This document shows positions 1 through 8,373 of a stretch of 64,000 bases of DNA, piece after piece. Every line of letters starts with the position of its first letter. Position 1 is the first letter of the stretch. A program made the position numbers and the translations under genes. The stretch comes from Anaerolinea thermophila UNI-1 (lineage in GTDB: Bacteria > Chloroflexota > Anaerolineae > Anaerolineales > Anaerolineaceae): the NCBI RefSeq assembly GCF_000199675.1, contig NC_014960.1, positions 3,162,001 through 3,226,000 of the forward strand, given 5' to 3'. Below the pieces are notes generated by a model. The model was given only the letters and a program-made list of their open reading frames with translations, was not told the DNA's origin and searched no databases.

Positions 1-387
1 ATTAACCCACACCAGAGGATCTACCGGGCGCGTGGTCCCCAAGATCACCTCAAATTGCTGTTTGGGGTTGAAAGCGCGGCGGCTTCCTGAAGGTGTTTTA
101 TGGGGCAGAATAGGGTATGAAGCGGATGGAAGAGCCTTTTGCCGCACCTGAATGGCAATGGGTGAACCGTACTCCGCATCCCCAAACACCTCGCGCTCCA
201 ACTGTCTCAGCCCATCCAGGTTGCTGTCCCCAATCACCCCGCCGAGGGCGGCGCGGAACCAGTAGCGCATGGCGCCGCGAAACGCCGGCGGGCGCAGTTC
301 CGGCTCGCCCCGCGGATCGGCGCCCCCCAGAAAGAGCGGGGTCACCGTTTCCAATTGCACCCTCACCTGTTGTTTCCAGTCGGTCAT
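1..387 (-). CDS. cmr1: Cmr1, type III-B CRISPR RAMP protein (5' part, cut by window edge)
   Basis: Only the first 129 codons lie in the window; the gene runs off the left edge. The ATG at 387 follows a good ribosome binding site (GAAAGGAG) 5-6 bases upstream. The N-terminus contains TPLFLGGADPRG near residues 15-26 and FRGAMRYWFRA near 35-45, the two conserved segments of the Cmr1 family, in which the first RAMP fold and its loop lie. Cmr1 caps the Cmr effector complex, which binds crRNA and cleaves target RNA. It lies 97 bases downstream of the CARF-HTH gene on the same strand, so the rest of a cmr operon is expected to the left of the window. Family assignment is by motif recognition and is quite secure; completeness cannot be judged. 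Confidence 0.85.
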   Translation of the reverse strand, partial: MTDWKQQVRVQLETVTPLFLGGADPRGEPELRPPAFRGAMRYWFRAALGGVIGDSNLDGLRQLEREVFGDAEYGSPIAIQVRQKALPSASYPILPHKTPSGSRRAFNPKQQFEVILGTTRPVDPLVWVN

Positions 388-484
388 ATCCTCTCCTTTC
401 TTCCGAACAACCCGGTTTCAAGGCTACATCGGTTATCTCACCCTGTCATCACAGGGATCTCCTATTTTCAATAGGAATTTCTTC

Positions 485-1342
485 CTATGTATCCCCTTTG
501 GAAAACAAAGAGGCAAACTCGGCGATGAACGCCGCGCGGCTGGCGCCCGTCTTCCCCGTATGGACGCCGCGCCAGGCATCAAAGGCGCGATAGACGCGCG
601 TTAACTGGTTGGCGACGGTATGCTCGCTCTTGTGCAACCGCCGGGCGATTTCGGCATTGTCCAGACCTTCGCGCACCAGCAGTTCCGCCACTTCGCGCAG
701 AGCCGGCGTCAGGTGATGCTCCCAGAACTCCCGCCGCCGCCGCATCACCTCCTGCAGGGTGAACTCCTGCTGACGGCGCAGGGCTTCCCAGGGATCGTCC
801 ACCTCGGCAAGCAGAACCCGCACGGTAGCGGCATCGCTCCAGCGCACCACCGGCACCGCCACCACCTGATAGCGGTCCAGCGGTGCGGCGTGCATGCGCC
901 GCTCGGTACCCGACCAGTGCATCTCGGAAATCATGTGCCAGGCGCGGTCATTCTCATCGAAGAGCAACTGCGCCGCCACCATGGCATACACCGCCATCGT
1001 CTTTCTCCCCCCCGTCAGGCTCAAATGCACGGGACGCCCGGCACGCTTCACCCGCCGAATGGCACGGTACACCGCTCGCAGAAATGCCCAGGTCTCCTTC
1101 TCTGAGGCAATGTCCAGAATTGCGCCCTCTTCCCCCTGCACGGCTTCGGCGCGGTACTGGATGGTCGGGTAGGTTTGGGAAAACTCGCTTTGCAGTTTTT
1201 CCAGAGCAGGTTCAATCACCCTAGCAGAGGTATGCAATACCAGCACTTCATCAATGGCAAAGCCCCGCGCCAGCAACCAGTCCAGCATCCAGGTCACGCC
1301 CTGCGGTTCAGTCCCCAATGTGGCGATGAGTGTTGCGTTCAT
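485..1342 (-). CDS. CRISPR-associated CARF protein of the NE0113 family with C-terminal HTH
   Basis: A 285-residue protein. Residues 4-40 (IATLGTEPQGVTWMLDWLLA, then EVLVLHT) and the loop LSLTGGRKTM at 107-116 are the ligand-pocket signatures of the Cas_NE0113 type of CARF domain, which senses cyclic oligoadenylate made by type III CRISPR complexes. Residues 212-254 form a LuxR-type helix-turn-helix (NAEIARRLHKSEHTVANQL). No HEPN or other nuclease domain follows. The gene precedes cmr1 on the same strand and probably heads the operon. From the architecture I infer a signal-responsive transcription factor, or a ring nuclease with DNA-binding ability; the choice between these is not settled by sequence. 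The start ATG is the only good one; no strong Shine-Dalgarno is seen. Confidence 0.8.
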   Translation of the reverse strand: MNATLIATLGTEPQGVTWMLDWLLARGFAIDEVLVLHTSARVIEPALEKLQSEFSQTYPTIQYRAEAVQGEEGAILDIASEKETWAFLRAVYRAIRRVKRAGRPVHLSLTGGRKTMAVYAMVAAQLLFDENDRAWHMISEMHWSGTERRMHAAPLDRYQVVAVPVVRWSDAATVRVLLAEVDDPWEALRRQQEFTLQEVMRRRREFWEHHLTPALREVAELLVREGLDNAEIARRLHKSEHTVANQLTRVYRAFDAWRGVHTGKTGASRAAFIAEFASLFSKGDT

Positions 1343-1411
1343 TCTCTGTGTTATTCACCCGATTACCAGGCCTGAGGTTCTGACTTTTCCCCCAGAAGGC
1401 AGAACTCACAC

Positions 1412-1440
1412 GGTAAATTTATTGTATATCAGAATTTACC
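1412..1440 (-). promoter_or_regulatory. inverted repeat upstream of the CARF-HTH gene
   Basis: Perfect 8-bp arms GGTAAATT (1412-1419) and AATTTACC (1433-1440) flank an AT-rich centre containing TATACA on the minus strand, about 70 bases before the CARF-HTH start. It could be an operator over the promoter, perhaps for the HTH protein itself. Binding is inference only. Confidence 0.4.
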
Positions 1441-1510
1441 AACCGCACCGCATTCCATCCGATGAAAATATCTTATTTAAACATCTTCTGCATTATCAGA
1501 TCAAGCCTCC

Positions 1511-1541
1511 AAAAAAAGACGGGATACCTTCTGGAATCCCG
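1511..1541 (-). terminator. intrinsic terminator of the exported-protein gene
   Basis: On the minus strand a 9-bp stem with one mismatch (CGGGATTCC / GGTATCCCG, loop AGAA) is followed by a run of seven T. Confidence 0.8.
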
Positions 1542-1577
1542 CCTCCCATAGAATGGTTTGTAAAAATGCCCTTGTGG

Positions 1578-2228
1578 CTACTTCAATACCGACGGCAGGT
1601 ACACCTGCGAGACGATATAGCCAATGCGTGCCCCGCGCAGAAGATGCGCCGAAGACGCCACCCTCGGAGCAACCCGCAAGCGGTATGAAGTGGTGGTATT
1701 GTCCACCTGAACCGGCGGATCCACCGGAACCACAATGGTTTGGAGAGATGTGCTGGCGCCGCTGGAAGACGCGGTTTCAAGGGCTGAAAATGAATTGGTC
1801 TCTGGATTGTACGAACGCAGACCGAGATCCATGTTGGAAGCGGTATCGTTGTCAACCACGAAGAAGACCACTTCGGTGATTTTTGCCCCCTGAGGCAGGT
1901 CCAGTTCCAGGCTGAAGGAAAAACCGCCCGGCGGCAACGCAGTGGCATAGACGGCTCCGCCCTGAGCGCTGTACGTTAAGGACGAATTTGTGGGCGAAAA
2001 AGCCCCACCTGAAAATGTTTTATAGGTTGTGCCCGGAGTGGTAGGAACTGCGGCAAGGGAAGATTGACTCTGCGTGAGATTTGAAGTCACCTGCCGTCCC
2101 TCATCCCAGCCGGAAGACGGGGAAGACTGCTCAACCAGTTGTGCCAGAGAGAGGCTGGAAGAAAGCAAAAGCGCCAGACCCAGGAAGACCCCTGAGAATA
2201 CAATCAGCATCACATGTTTGCGAGACAT
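1578..2228 (-). CDS. exported protein of unknown function
   Basis: 216 residues from the ATG at 2228, chosen over an upstream in-frame ATG at 2330 because a GGGGG-rich ribosome binding site precedes it and it begins a clear signal peptide: MSRKH, then a hydrophobic stretch to about residue 28 ending SLSLA. The mature part is Ser/Thr-rich and looks beta-rich (for example FSFSLELDLPQGAKITEV and SYRLRVAPRV), which suggests a secreted beta-sandwich domain, but I recognise no family. It stands alone, with its own terminator downstream. The 144 bases between it and the next gene hold only that gene's terminator and an AT-rich promoter-like stretch. Confidence 0.6.
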   Translation of the reverse strand: MSRKHVMLIVFSGVFLGLALLLSSSLSLAQLVEQSSPSSGWDEGRQVTSNLTQSQSSLAAVPTTPGTTYKTFSGGAFSPTNSSLTYSAQGGAVYATALPPGGFSFSLELDLPQGAKITEVVFFVVDNDTASNMDLGLRSYNPETNSFSALETASSSGASTSLQTIVVPVDPPVQVDNTTTSYRLRVAPRVASSAHLLRGARIGYIVSQVYLPSVLK

Positions 2229-2423
2229 AATAACCCCCAAAATCCACTTTCCGAAAGATCCTATGGATGCTCGCCTTGTTGAAAATCGAAGGGATTTTTT
2301 ACAATTTATATTTAGATAACTCGTATTCATAATTCAATAAAATCAATATATTTGCAGGATTGCGAGCATTTTCTGGAACCGGGAGAAGACATTCATACTT
2401 GAACGTGTTCTGCTCAGAAATGT

Positions 2424-2460
2424 AAATTTAAAAAGTGCTCCCGCTGAAACCAGCGGGAGC
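2424..2460 (-). terminator. intrinsic terminator closing the ABC importer/GH8 operon
   Basis: Perfect 10-bp stem GCTCCCGCTG / CAGCGGGAGC with loop GTTT, followed on the minus strand by ACTTTTTAAATTT. Confidence 0.9.
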
Positions 2461-2474
2461 AGGAGGAGAAACAC

Positions 2475-3803
2475 TTAATGAAGATTGCCGGGAGGATAGA
2501 TGCGGAACTGCCCGCTGACATGCAACAGCGCCAGCATGGTCAGCATACCATCGTAGTACCGCCACTTGCCGCTGGGGAAGCGTAAATCCCATAATGCCTG
2601 CACAAACGGTTCGCCGGTCTCGCGGTCGGTTGCCAGCGCCGCCACCGCCGCCATGGCTACCAGCCCCGCCGAATGATCGCCGGAGAGGGGCTTGCCGTCG
2701 AGCGTGTACTGATTGGCAAAGGCATTCACCCCTTCTCGGGTGAGGAACTTCAACACCCGTGTGGACTGCTCCACCTGCCAGGGATCAGCGCCAAACCAGG
2801 CGTAATCCACCGCCACATTGGAGAGGGTACGCCAGGCATCAAAGCGGAAATCGCTGTGTTCCGGGTCGTCCACCGGCGTGCCATCAAAATGGGAATAGTC
2901 GGGCATCAAGCCGGTCTCGGGGTGTGCGGCTTTGGGGAAGAACTCGCGGCTTGCCTGAACGGCTTTCTCCCAGAAATCGCGGTCGCGCTCTGCCCAGCGC
3001 GCCCACAACTCGTAATAGGCGGGCAGGTGATAGGAAGGGTCGGTAAAGGTGGCACTGCGCCCGCTGGGCACAAACACCACCTGATAGGTTTGCGGGTCGA
3101 ACATGTTGGTTGCCAGTCCGGTATCCTCTTCGTTCTTGTGAAGCATGGTATCGAGGATTTCCTGCGCCTGCGCCTGATAGTTGAAAATTCCCTCGCCGTT
3201 GCCCCAGCGCCCCGCGGCAAACAGCAGTGCCATGACAAACCACTCTTCGCCATCTGATGCCGGGTTTGCCGCCAGTTGCTTACCTTCCGGGGTACAGTGC
3301 CAGGCAAAATAACCGCGGTACGGACCCTCCGACTGGTACATGTACGTTTTGGTCCACTTCCACAAGCGGTCAAACTCTTCTTTCTTGTCCAACTGCACGG
3401 CAATCATCATGCCGTAGGACATGCCCTCGGTGCGCACATCGTTGTTGCCGATGTCCATGATGTAGGCCATATCCTCACCCACCGGATAGTACACCCGTTG
3501 GGTCGTGTCGTCGCCATAGAAGAAGTGTTGAAAAGCTGCCTCCAGTTTTTCCTGTACCTCTGCATCACTCTTGCCCAGGTATTCCTTAAAAAGGTTGCGG
3601 TACTCGCCGGTGAAGAACGAGCGCGGCGAAGGTACCGGCACGGACGTTGCCGTCGGCGGTTGGGTAGGAATGGGAGTAGCAGACGGCTCAGGCGTCTCGG
3701 TGGGCGGCACAGGGGGAGTCTGAGGCACACTGCACGCCGAGAGGAACAACACCAGCACCATACTGATCCGAAACAGGGTATTTCTAAACATGAAATTTCT
3801 CAT
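2475..3803 (-). CDS. glycoside hydrolase family 8 lipoprotein (xylanase/exo-oligoxylanase type)
   Basis: 442 residues. A lipoprotein signal (LVLFLSAC, Cys24) is followed by a Pro/Thr linker to about residue 60 and then the (alpha/alpha)6 GH8 domain. Seen landmarks are E126 in TEGMSYGMM (general acid position), ASDGEEWF at 182-189 and D321 in FRFDAWR (base position). These match GH8 enzymes related to the reducing-end xylose-releasing exo-oligoxylanase. It is the last gene of the operon, 16 bases after a permease gene, so it probably trims oligosaccharides at the outer face of the membrane before import. Substrate (xylo- rather than cello-oligosaccharide) is inferred from the Rex-like motifs and is not certain. 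Confidence 0.82.
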   Translation of the reverse strand: MRNFMFRNTLFRISMVLVLFLSACSVPQTPPVPPTETPEPSATPIPTQPPTATSVPVPSPRSFFTGEYRNLFKEYLGKSDAEVQEKLEAAFQHFFYGDDTTQRVYYPVGEDMAYIMDIGNNDVRTEGMSYGMMIAVQLDKKEEFDRLWKWTKTYMYQSEGPYRGYFAWHCTPEGKQLAANPASDGEEWFVMALLFAAGRWGNGEGIFNYQAQAQEILDTMLHKNEEDTGLATNMFDPQTYQVVFVPSGRSATFTDPSYHLPAYYELWARWAERDRDFWEKAVQASREFFPKAAHPETGLMPDYSHFDGTPVDDPEHSDFRFDAWRTLSNVAVDYAWFGADPWQVEQSTRVLKFLTREGVNAFANQYTLDGKPLSGDHSAGLVAMAAVAALATDRETGEPFVQALWDLRFPSGKWRYYDGMLTMLALLHVSGQFRIYPPGNLH

Positions 3804-3819
3804 CCGGAACTCTCCCCAA

Positions 3820-4677
3820 TTAACCTTTCAGCGCACCAGCCGTCAAACCGGAGACAATGTGGCGCTCAGCCACAATATAGAAGATCACCGCCGGCACCGC
3901 CGAAAGCGCAACAAACGCCGCTACCAGCGCCAGATCGGTGCCGTACTGCCCCTGGAACTGCATGGTGCCCAGCGGAAGTGTCCACAGGGTTTCCTTGTCA
4001 ATCAATACCAGCGGCACCAGCAGGTCATTCCACGAAACCACCATAGTCAGCGAAGCCACCGCCGAAAGCGCCGGTCGCGCCAAGGGGAGCAAAATCAGGC
4101 GGAAGAAATCGAAGGGCGTACAGCCGTCAATGTAGGCGGCGTCCTGCAGTTCAAACGGAATTGAGGCAAAGAAGTTGCGCAGAATCAGGATGTTCCCCGA
4201 CAACTGAAAAGCCGTCTGTACCAGAATGATGCCCAGCAGAGAGTTGGTGAGAGACATCTGGCGAATGACCAGATACACCGGCAAAATGGCAATGGTGATG
4301 GGGAACATCAACCCCAGGGTGAAAAAGTTGAACGCCAGGTCCTTGCCGCGGAAATCCAGGCGGGCAAAGACGAACGCCGCCAGACTGCAAATCACCAGCA
4401 CCGCCGCCGTCACTGCCAGGGTGACGATGAGGCTGTTTTTCAGCATCGTCCAGAAAATATCTGAGGTCAGAATCTTGATGTAGTTATCCCAGTACGGCGG
4501 GATGGGCGGGGTATAGGGATGGGAATACATCTGCCCGCGCGTCTTCAAACTGCCGAAAATCAGGATGACAATGGGCACCAGGATATAAATGGACATCAAC
4601 GTGAGCAGGAAGTACTGCACCGCACGCGGGAGCGTCTTGCGCCAGAAAACTCCATGAGAACCGGAAAATGCGCTCAT
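3820..4677 (-). CDS. carbohydrate ABC transporter permease (MalG type)
   Basis: 285 residues with about six membrane segments. The EAA loop for contact with the ATPase is visible as ELQDAAYIDGCTPFDFFRLI around residues 176-195. The N-terminus and the sequence around NILILRNFF are typical of the CUT1 MalG/LacG subunits of sugar importers. It is 15 bases downstream of the MalF-type permease gene and 16 bases upstream of the GH8 gene, all on one strand. No ATPase gene lies in the operon, which is usual for CUT1 systems served by a shared MsiK-like ATPase elsewhere. Confidence 0.9.
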   Translation of the reverse strand: MSAFSGSHGVFWRKTLPRAVQYFLLTLMSIYILVPIVILIFGSLKTRGQMYSHPYTPPIPPYWDNYIKILTSDIFWTMLKNSLIVTLAVTAAVLVICSLAAFVFARLDFRGKDLAFNFFTLGLMFPITIAILPVYLVIRQMSLTNSLLGIILVQTAFQLSGNILILRNFFASIPFELQDAAYIDGCTPFDFFRLILLPLARPALSAVASLTMVVSWNDLLVPLVLIDKETLWTLPLGTMQFQGQYGTDLALVAAFVALSAVPAVIFYIVAERHIVSGLTAGALKG

Positions 4678-4692
4678 ATCCTTGCCTCCATC

Positions 4693-5634
4693 CTACGAAA
4701 CCCCACCAAGAACATCTTGCTGACGCACCAGACGCAGATAAGCAATGGAGAACGCCAGCGAAATGAGCAGAATGACAATCGCCACCGCCGAACCATACCC
4801 CAGCCAGAAGCGAATAAAACTGTAGCGATACATGTAAGTAGACATCACCTCACTGGCATTGACCGGACCGCCTTTGGTCATCACCCAGATCAAGCCAAAC
4901 TGTTGAAGTGCGCCCAGCACCGAAAGGTAAATGGACGTGCGAATGGTGCCCCACAACAACGGCAACGTGATATGCGTGATCATTTGACCGGTCGTACAGC
5001 CATCAATCAACGCGGCTTCTTCAATTTCCCGCGGAATGTTCTGCAATCCAGCCATGTAAAGCAACATGTGGAATCCAAAGTACTTCCATGTCAAAACGAC
5101 AAAGATACAGCCCATTACCATCTGCGGACTGCCCAGCCACGGCTGAGGTTTACCACCCATCAGGATAATGATGGCGTTAATCAACCCGCGGTCCGGGTCG
5201 GGGTTGAACAGCCCCATCCACATAATAGCGGTAATGACCTCGGAAAAGACGTAAGGAACGAAAAAAATGGTTCGGAAAAAGCGCTTCCCCGGCAAGTCTC
5301 GCCCGACCATCAACGCCAATCCCAGCGAAAGGGGCAACTGAATGAACAGGGAAAGCACCACAATGGTCAGCGTATTGCCCACCGCTTTCATGAAGGCTTT
5401 ATCGGTGAGGATGCGCTTGAAGTTGTCCAGCCCGACAAAGTCCACGGCGGGGCCAAAGCCCTTCCAGTTGAACATACTGTAATAAAACGACTGCGCCACC
5501 GGATAAACCACAAAGACAATAAATAACACAAAGGTGGGGAGCAGGAAAATCAACACCGTCCATAATTGCTGGGTGCGGGCAGTGGAACGATACGGCAGAG
5601 CACCCTCTCCATTACGGTTGAGTGATACACCCAT
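4693..5634 (-). CDS. carbohydrate ABC transporter permease (MalF type)
   Basis: 313 residues from the ATG at 5634. An in-frame ATG at 5700 exists, but AGGAGGAGG stands five bases before 5634 and the region upstream has no homology-like content, so the shorter form is preferred. Six membrane segments are visible, with the EAA loop EEAALIDGCTTGQMITHITL in the second half. It pairs with the MalG-type permease in a CUT1 sugar importer. The 73-base gap to the binding-protein gene holds no terminator. Confidence 0.9.
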   Translation of the reverse strand: MGVSLNRNGEGALPYRSTARTQQLWTVLIFLLPTFVLFIVFVVYPVAQSFYYSMFNWKGFGPAVDFVGLDNFKRILTDKAFMKAVGNTLTIVVLSLFIQLPLSLGLALMVGRDLPGKRFFRTIFFVPYVFSEVITAIMWMGLFNPDPDRGLINAIIILMGGKPQPWLGSPQMVMGCIFVVLTWKYFGFHMLLYMAGLQNIPREIEEAALIDGCTTGQMITHITLPLLWGTIRTSIYLSVLGALQQFGLIWVMTKGGPVNASEVMSTYMYRYSFIRFWLGYGSAVAIVILLISLAFSIAYLRLVRQQDVLGGVS

Positions 5635-5707
5635 GCAAACCTCCTCCTGCCACAGGAAATGGGACGGAGACCGGCGAGCGATCTCCGTCCCAGAACCCAA
5701 TGGCGAA

Positions 5708-7087
5708 TTACTTCAGTTCCATCGCCGCAGAGTCTTCAATGGCTTGTGCCACCTGTTCAGGCGTCAGCGTACCAGCAAACAGCCCTTGCACGCTGTCATT
5801 GACCACCGAACCCACCGCGGGCGGGAGCGCCTGGTCGTAGTACAACTGGAAGTACTTGGCTTTGGCAGCGCCTTGCTGAACCGCCAGCAAAAGCGGATCG
5901 GAGACACCCGCCTCGCCACCCTTGACCACCGGCAGCGCCACATTGATCTTCGCCAGACGCACCTGGCAATCCACGCTGGTCAGGTATTTGACGAAGTCAA
6001 TGGCTTCGGGAGTCGCATTCTTGCCAATGGCAAAGCCATTGCCGCCGCCAAAGGCATCATCCGGATCGCCCTTGCCGCCTTCCACCATGGGGAAGGGGAA
6101 CCAGCCGAGGTTATCGCCAATGCCCTGTTTGTCGGCGCTGTTGTCTTTCTGCACACTGGGCGCCCACTGCCCCATCAGTTCCATGGCGGCTTTTCCGTTG
6201 CCCATCAGCGTTGCCTGATCGCCATAGGTGGCGCCAAGGTAACCCTCCTGGAAGGGCTCCAGCGCAATCAGTTCCTGCAGTTTCTTACCGGCTTCCACGA
6301 AGGGCGCATCGGTGAAGGAACCCTGGCGGGAGTAAGCCGCTTCAAAGGCATCCTTGCCGCCCAGGCGCACTGCCAGGTATGCCCACCAGAACATGGCAGG
6401 CCATTTGTCGCCCGCGCCTAAAGCAATGGGGGTAATGCCGGCGGCTTTGAGTTTCTTGACATCCTCCAGCAGTTCGGTCCAGGTGGCAGGGGGTTTTTCG
6501 ATGCCCGCCTGAGCAAAGAGGGCTTTGTTGTACCAGAAGCCCACCATGCCCATATCCCACGGCACGCCATAGTTGCGCCCTTCAAAGGCGTACACACCCA
6601 GCGCGCCCGGCGAGAAGGTGTTGCGCCACTCGCCGCCGTTGGCATCCAGTTCGGGGGTGATGTCGCGGAGCAAACCGGCTTTGGCGTACTCAATCATCAC
6701 ACCGCCGCCCCAGGACTGGAAGATGTCTGGCGGAGTGCCCGACTGCATCACGGTGGTCATCTTGGACTTGAAGGCTTCGTTCTCCAGCACGGTAATCTGG
6801 ATATCCACATTGGGATGCGCTGCCATGTACTCATCGGCAAAGGTCTGCCACAGGGCTTTGTGCTCCTCCGCTGTGGAAATATGCCACCAGGTAATCACCA
6901 CTTTCTTCTCGGGAGCCTTGGTGGGCTCAGCCGCGGGGGGTTTGGTGGGCTCTTCGGCAGGCGGCTGAGTAGGTTGTTCCTCCGCAGGCGGTTCGGTTGC
7001 GGTTGGAGTTGTGGCTGGCGCACATGCCGTCAAGAGCAGGACGGCAATCATCACCAGACTGAAAAGACGGAACAATTTGTGAGACAT
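5708..7087 (-). CDS. extracellular sugar-binding lipoprotein of the ABC importer (family 1)
   Basis: 459 residues. The signal peptide ends in the lipobox LLTAC (Cys22). A linker of repeated PPAEEPT units runs to about residue 65, followed by a family 1 solute-binding fold (VVITWWHIS, TPPDIFQSWGGG, GVPWDMGMVGFWYNKALF). It delivers sugars to the two downstream permeases. GAAGGAG precedes the ATG. Because the operon ends with a GH8 enzyme, the ligand is probably a xylo- or cello-oligosaccharide. Its abundance relative to the permeases is usually high; the short gap after it contains no obvious hairpin that would explain this. Confidence 0.9.
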   Translation of the reverse strand: MSHKLFRLFSLVMIAVLLLTACAPATTPTATEPPAEEQPTQPPAEEPTKPPAAEPTKAPEKKVVITWWHISTAEEHKALWQTFADEYMAAHPNVDIQITVLENEAFKSKMTTVMQSGTPPDIFQSWGGGVMIEYAKAGLLRDITPELDANGGEWRNTFSPGALGVYAFEGRNYGVPWDMGMVGFWYNKALFAQAGIEKPPATWTELLEDVKKLKAAGITPIALGAGDKWPAMFWWAYLAVRLGGKDAFEAAYSRQGSFTDAPFVEAGKKLQELIALEPFQEGYLGATYGDQATLMGNGKAAMELMGQWAPSVQKDNSADKQGIGDNLGWFPFPMVEGGKGDPDDAFGGGNGFAIGKNATPEAIDFVKYLTSVDCQVRLAKINVALPVVKGGEAGVSDPLLLAVQQGAAKAKYFQLYYDQALPPAVGSVVNDSVQGLFAGTLTPEQVAQAIEDSAAMELK

Positions 7088-7183
7088 GCTTTTTCTCCTT
7101 CTTGAACGAAACAGAAAATTGGGAATGGGCGATAACGCACATTAAGATGGGGGAAAACTTTTTCCTGACTGCTTCTCTTCTTA

Positions 7184-7196
7184 CATCACCTCCTTA
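7184..7196 (-). other. orphan Shine-Dalgarno-like sequence
   Basis: On the minus strand TAAGGAGGTGATG is an unusually complete match to the anti-Shine-Dalgarno, yet the only start codon next to it (ATG) is followed directly by a TAA stop. It lies in the 127-base gap between the LacI-type gene and the binding-protein gene, about 100 bases before the latter. The rest of this gap shows no operator or hairpin. Confidence 0.3.
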
Positions 7197-7214
7197 AGGA
7201 AAATAAAGCCTGTC

Positions 7215-8240
7215 TTACCTGCTTCGGGGAGGCTGACAGGATTCGCGAATGACCAGTTTGGTGGAAAGTTCAATGCGCCCCACCTTGCGCTCCGGCTGGT
7301 CAATCAAATCCAGAAGCATCTGGGCGGCAACCCTGCCCATGTTCTCCAGCGGTTGCTGGACGGTGGTCAGCGCAGGCCGCACCAGCGAGGCTTGAGGAAT
7401 GTCGTCAAATCCCAGCACCGAAACATCCTCCGGAACGCGCAAACCGCGCATGCGTACCGCGTCCATGACGCCCATTGCCATCACATCGTTGGAAGCGAAG
7501 ATTGCCGTGGGCGGGTCGGGTAAATCCAGGAACTTCATCGCGCCGGTGTAACCATCGGGCTGGAAGAATGTACCTTCGTAAATCAGGTCGGGGTCTTCGG
7601 GAATGTGATAGGTGCGCAGGGCAGCACGGTAGCCCGCCAGACGATCTTGAGCACAGCCCAGATCCATCCAGCCGGTGATGAACCCGATGCGCCGATGTCC
7701 CAGTTTGATGAGGTATTCGGTGGCGTCATAGCCGCCCTGCCAGTTGGTTGCACCTACAGCGGGGCAGTCCTTACCGGTGCCCTGATGGTCAATCAACACA
7801 AAGGGGAATTTCCGCTGGGTAAGCACGCCGATGTAATCTGCCGGGTTGCGGGGCAGAACGAGCAGTAAGCCATCCACCATGCCCTTTGCCAGGTTGGCAA
7901 CGTAGGCGGCTTCCTTGCTGGCGGTGCGGTGGGTGGTGTACAGCACCAGATCCAATCCCTGCAGGGTCAGTTCCGCATCAATCCCCCGGATGATCTCCCC
8001 AATGTAGCCGGTGCCCAGGTCAGGCACCAGCAAACCGATGAAGTGCGTCTTCCCCCCTGCCAGACTGCGCGCCTGCCGGTTTGCCACAAACCCCAGACGT
8101 TCCATGGCTTTCAGCACACGCTCGCGGGTTTCAGGTTTGACATGGATATCGTTATTGATAACCCGCGAAACGGTGCCAAAGGAAACACCGGCTTCGGCGG
8201 CTACGTCTTTGATGGTGATTTTGAGATTCTTATCTGTCAT
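7215..8240 (-). CDS. LacI-family transcriptional repressor
   Basis: 341 residues. Residues 9-30 (ITIKDVAAEAGVSFGTVSR) are the LacI helix-turn-helix and SLAGGKT near 59-65 follows the hinge helix; a periplasmic-binding-protein-like sensor domain follows (IGLLVPDLGTGYIGEI, AIFASNDVMAMGVMDAVR). It is the first gene of the ABC importer/GH8 group and on the same strand. A 14-bp operator of the family's consensus lies seven bases before its start and a second one 147 bases upstream, so it almost certainly represses itself and possibly the downstream genes. The effector is presumably the imported sugar or a derivative. Confidence 0.92.
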   Translation of the reverse strand: MTDKNLKITIKDVAAEAGVSFGTVSRVINNDIHVKPETRERVLKAMERLGFVANRQARSLAGGKTHFIGLLVPDLGTGYIGEIIRGIDAELTLQGLDLVLYTTHRTASKEAAYVANLAKGMVDGLLLVLPRNPADYIGVLTQRKFPFVLIDHQGTGKDCPAVGATNWQGGYDATEYLIKLGHRRIGFITGWMDLGCAQDRLAGYRAALRTYHIPEDPDLIYEGTFFQPDGYTGAMKFLDLPDPPTAIFASNDVMAMGVMDAVRMRGLRVPEDVSVLGFDDIPQASLVRPALTTVQQPLENMGRVAAQMLLDLIDQPERKVGRIELSTKLVIRESCQPPRSR

Positions 8241-8246
8241 CTTTTA

Positions 8247-8260
8247 TGTAAACGCTTACA
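8247..8260. promoter_or_regulatory. LacI-family operator, proximal
   Basis: TGTAAACGCTTACA is a near-perfect palindrome centred on CG, the consensus of LacI/GalR proteins. It lies between the repressor gene's start and its predicted promoter. Confidence 0.75.
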
Positions 8261-8277
8261 AAAACACTGGTTTAAAA

Positions 8278-8309
8278 AGCCTGACTCCTGGAAATCAGGC
8301 TGATTTTTT
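8278..8309. terminator. terminator-like hairpin in the leader of the lacI-type gene
   Basis: AGCCTGA (8278-8284) pairs with TCAGGCT (8295-8301). T runs follow on both strands (five T on minus, six on plus after GA). It may end transcription from the DUF368 gene, but it also lies downstream of a predicted promoter for the lacI-type gene, so it could act as an attenuator. Confidence 0.6.
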
Positions 8310-8324
8310 CACGAAAAGAAGCCA

Positions 8325-8352
8325 AATATACCACTATTTTTGAAGAAATCAA
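8325..8352 (-). promoter_or_regulatory. sigma70-like promoter of the lacI-type gene
   Basis: On the minus strand TTGATT (8347-8352) and TATATT (8325-8330) are separated by 16 bases. It lies between the two LacI-type operators. Confidence 0.55.
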
Positions 8353-8373
8353 CGATAAAACGGGAAAGAAATT

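Noticed and set aside
1..1600. A CRISPR repeat-spacer array near the cmr1 fragment
   Set aside because: No regularly spaced direct repeats of 25-40 bases are present; the array, if any, is outside the window.
3276..4046. Long plus-strand frame across the GH8 and permease genes
   Set aside because: It is the opposite-strand shadow of two genes with clear family motifs.
7088..7214. A LacI operator directly before the binding-protein gene
   Set aside because: No sequence resembling TGTAAACGCTTACA is found there; the only operators lie around the repressor's own promoter.
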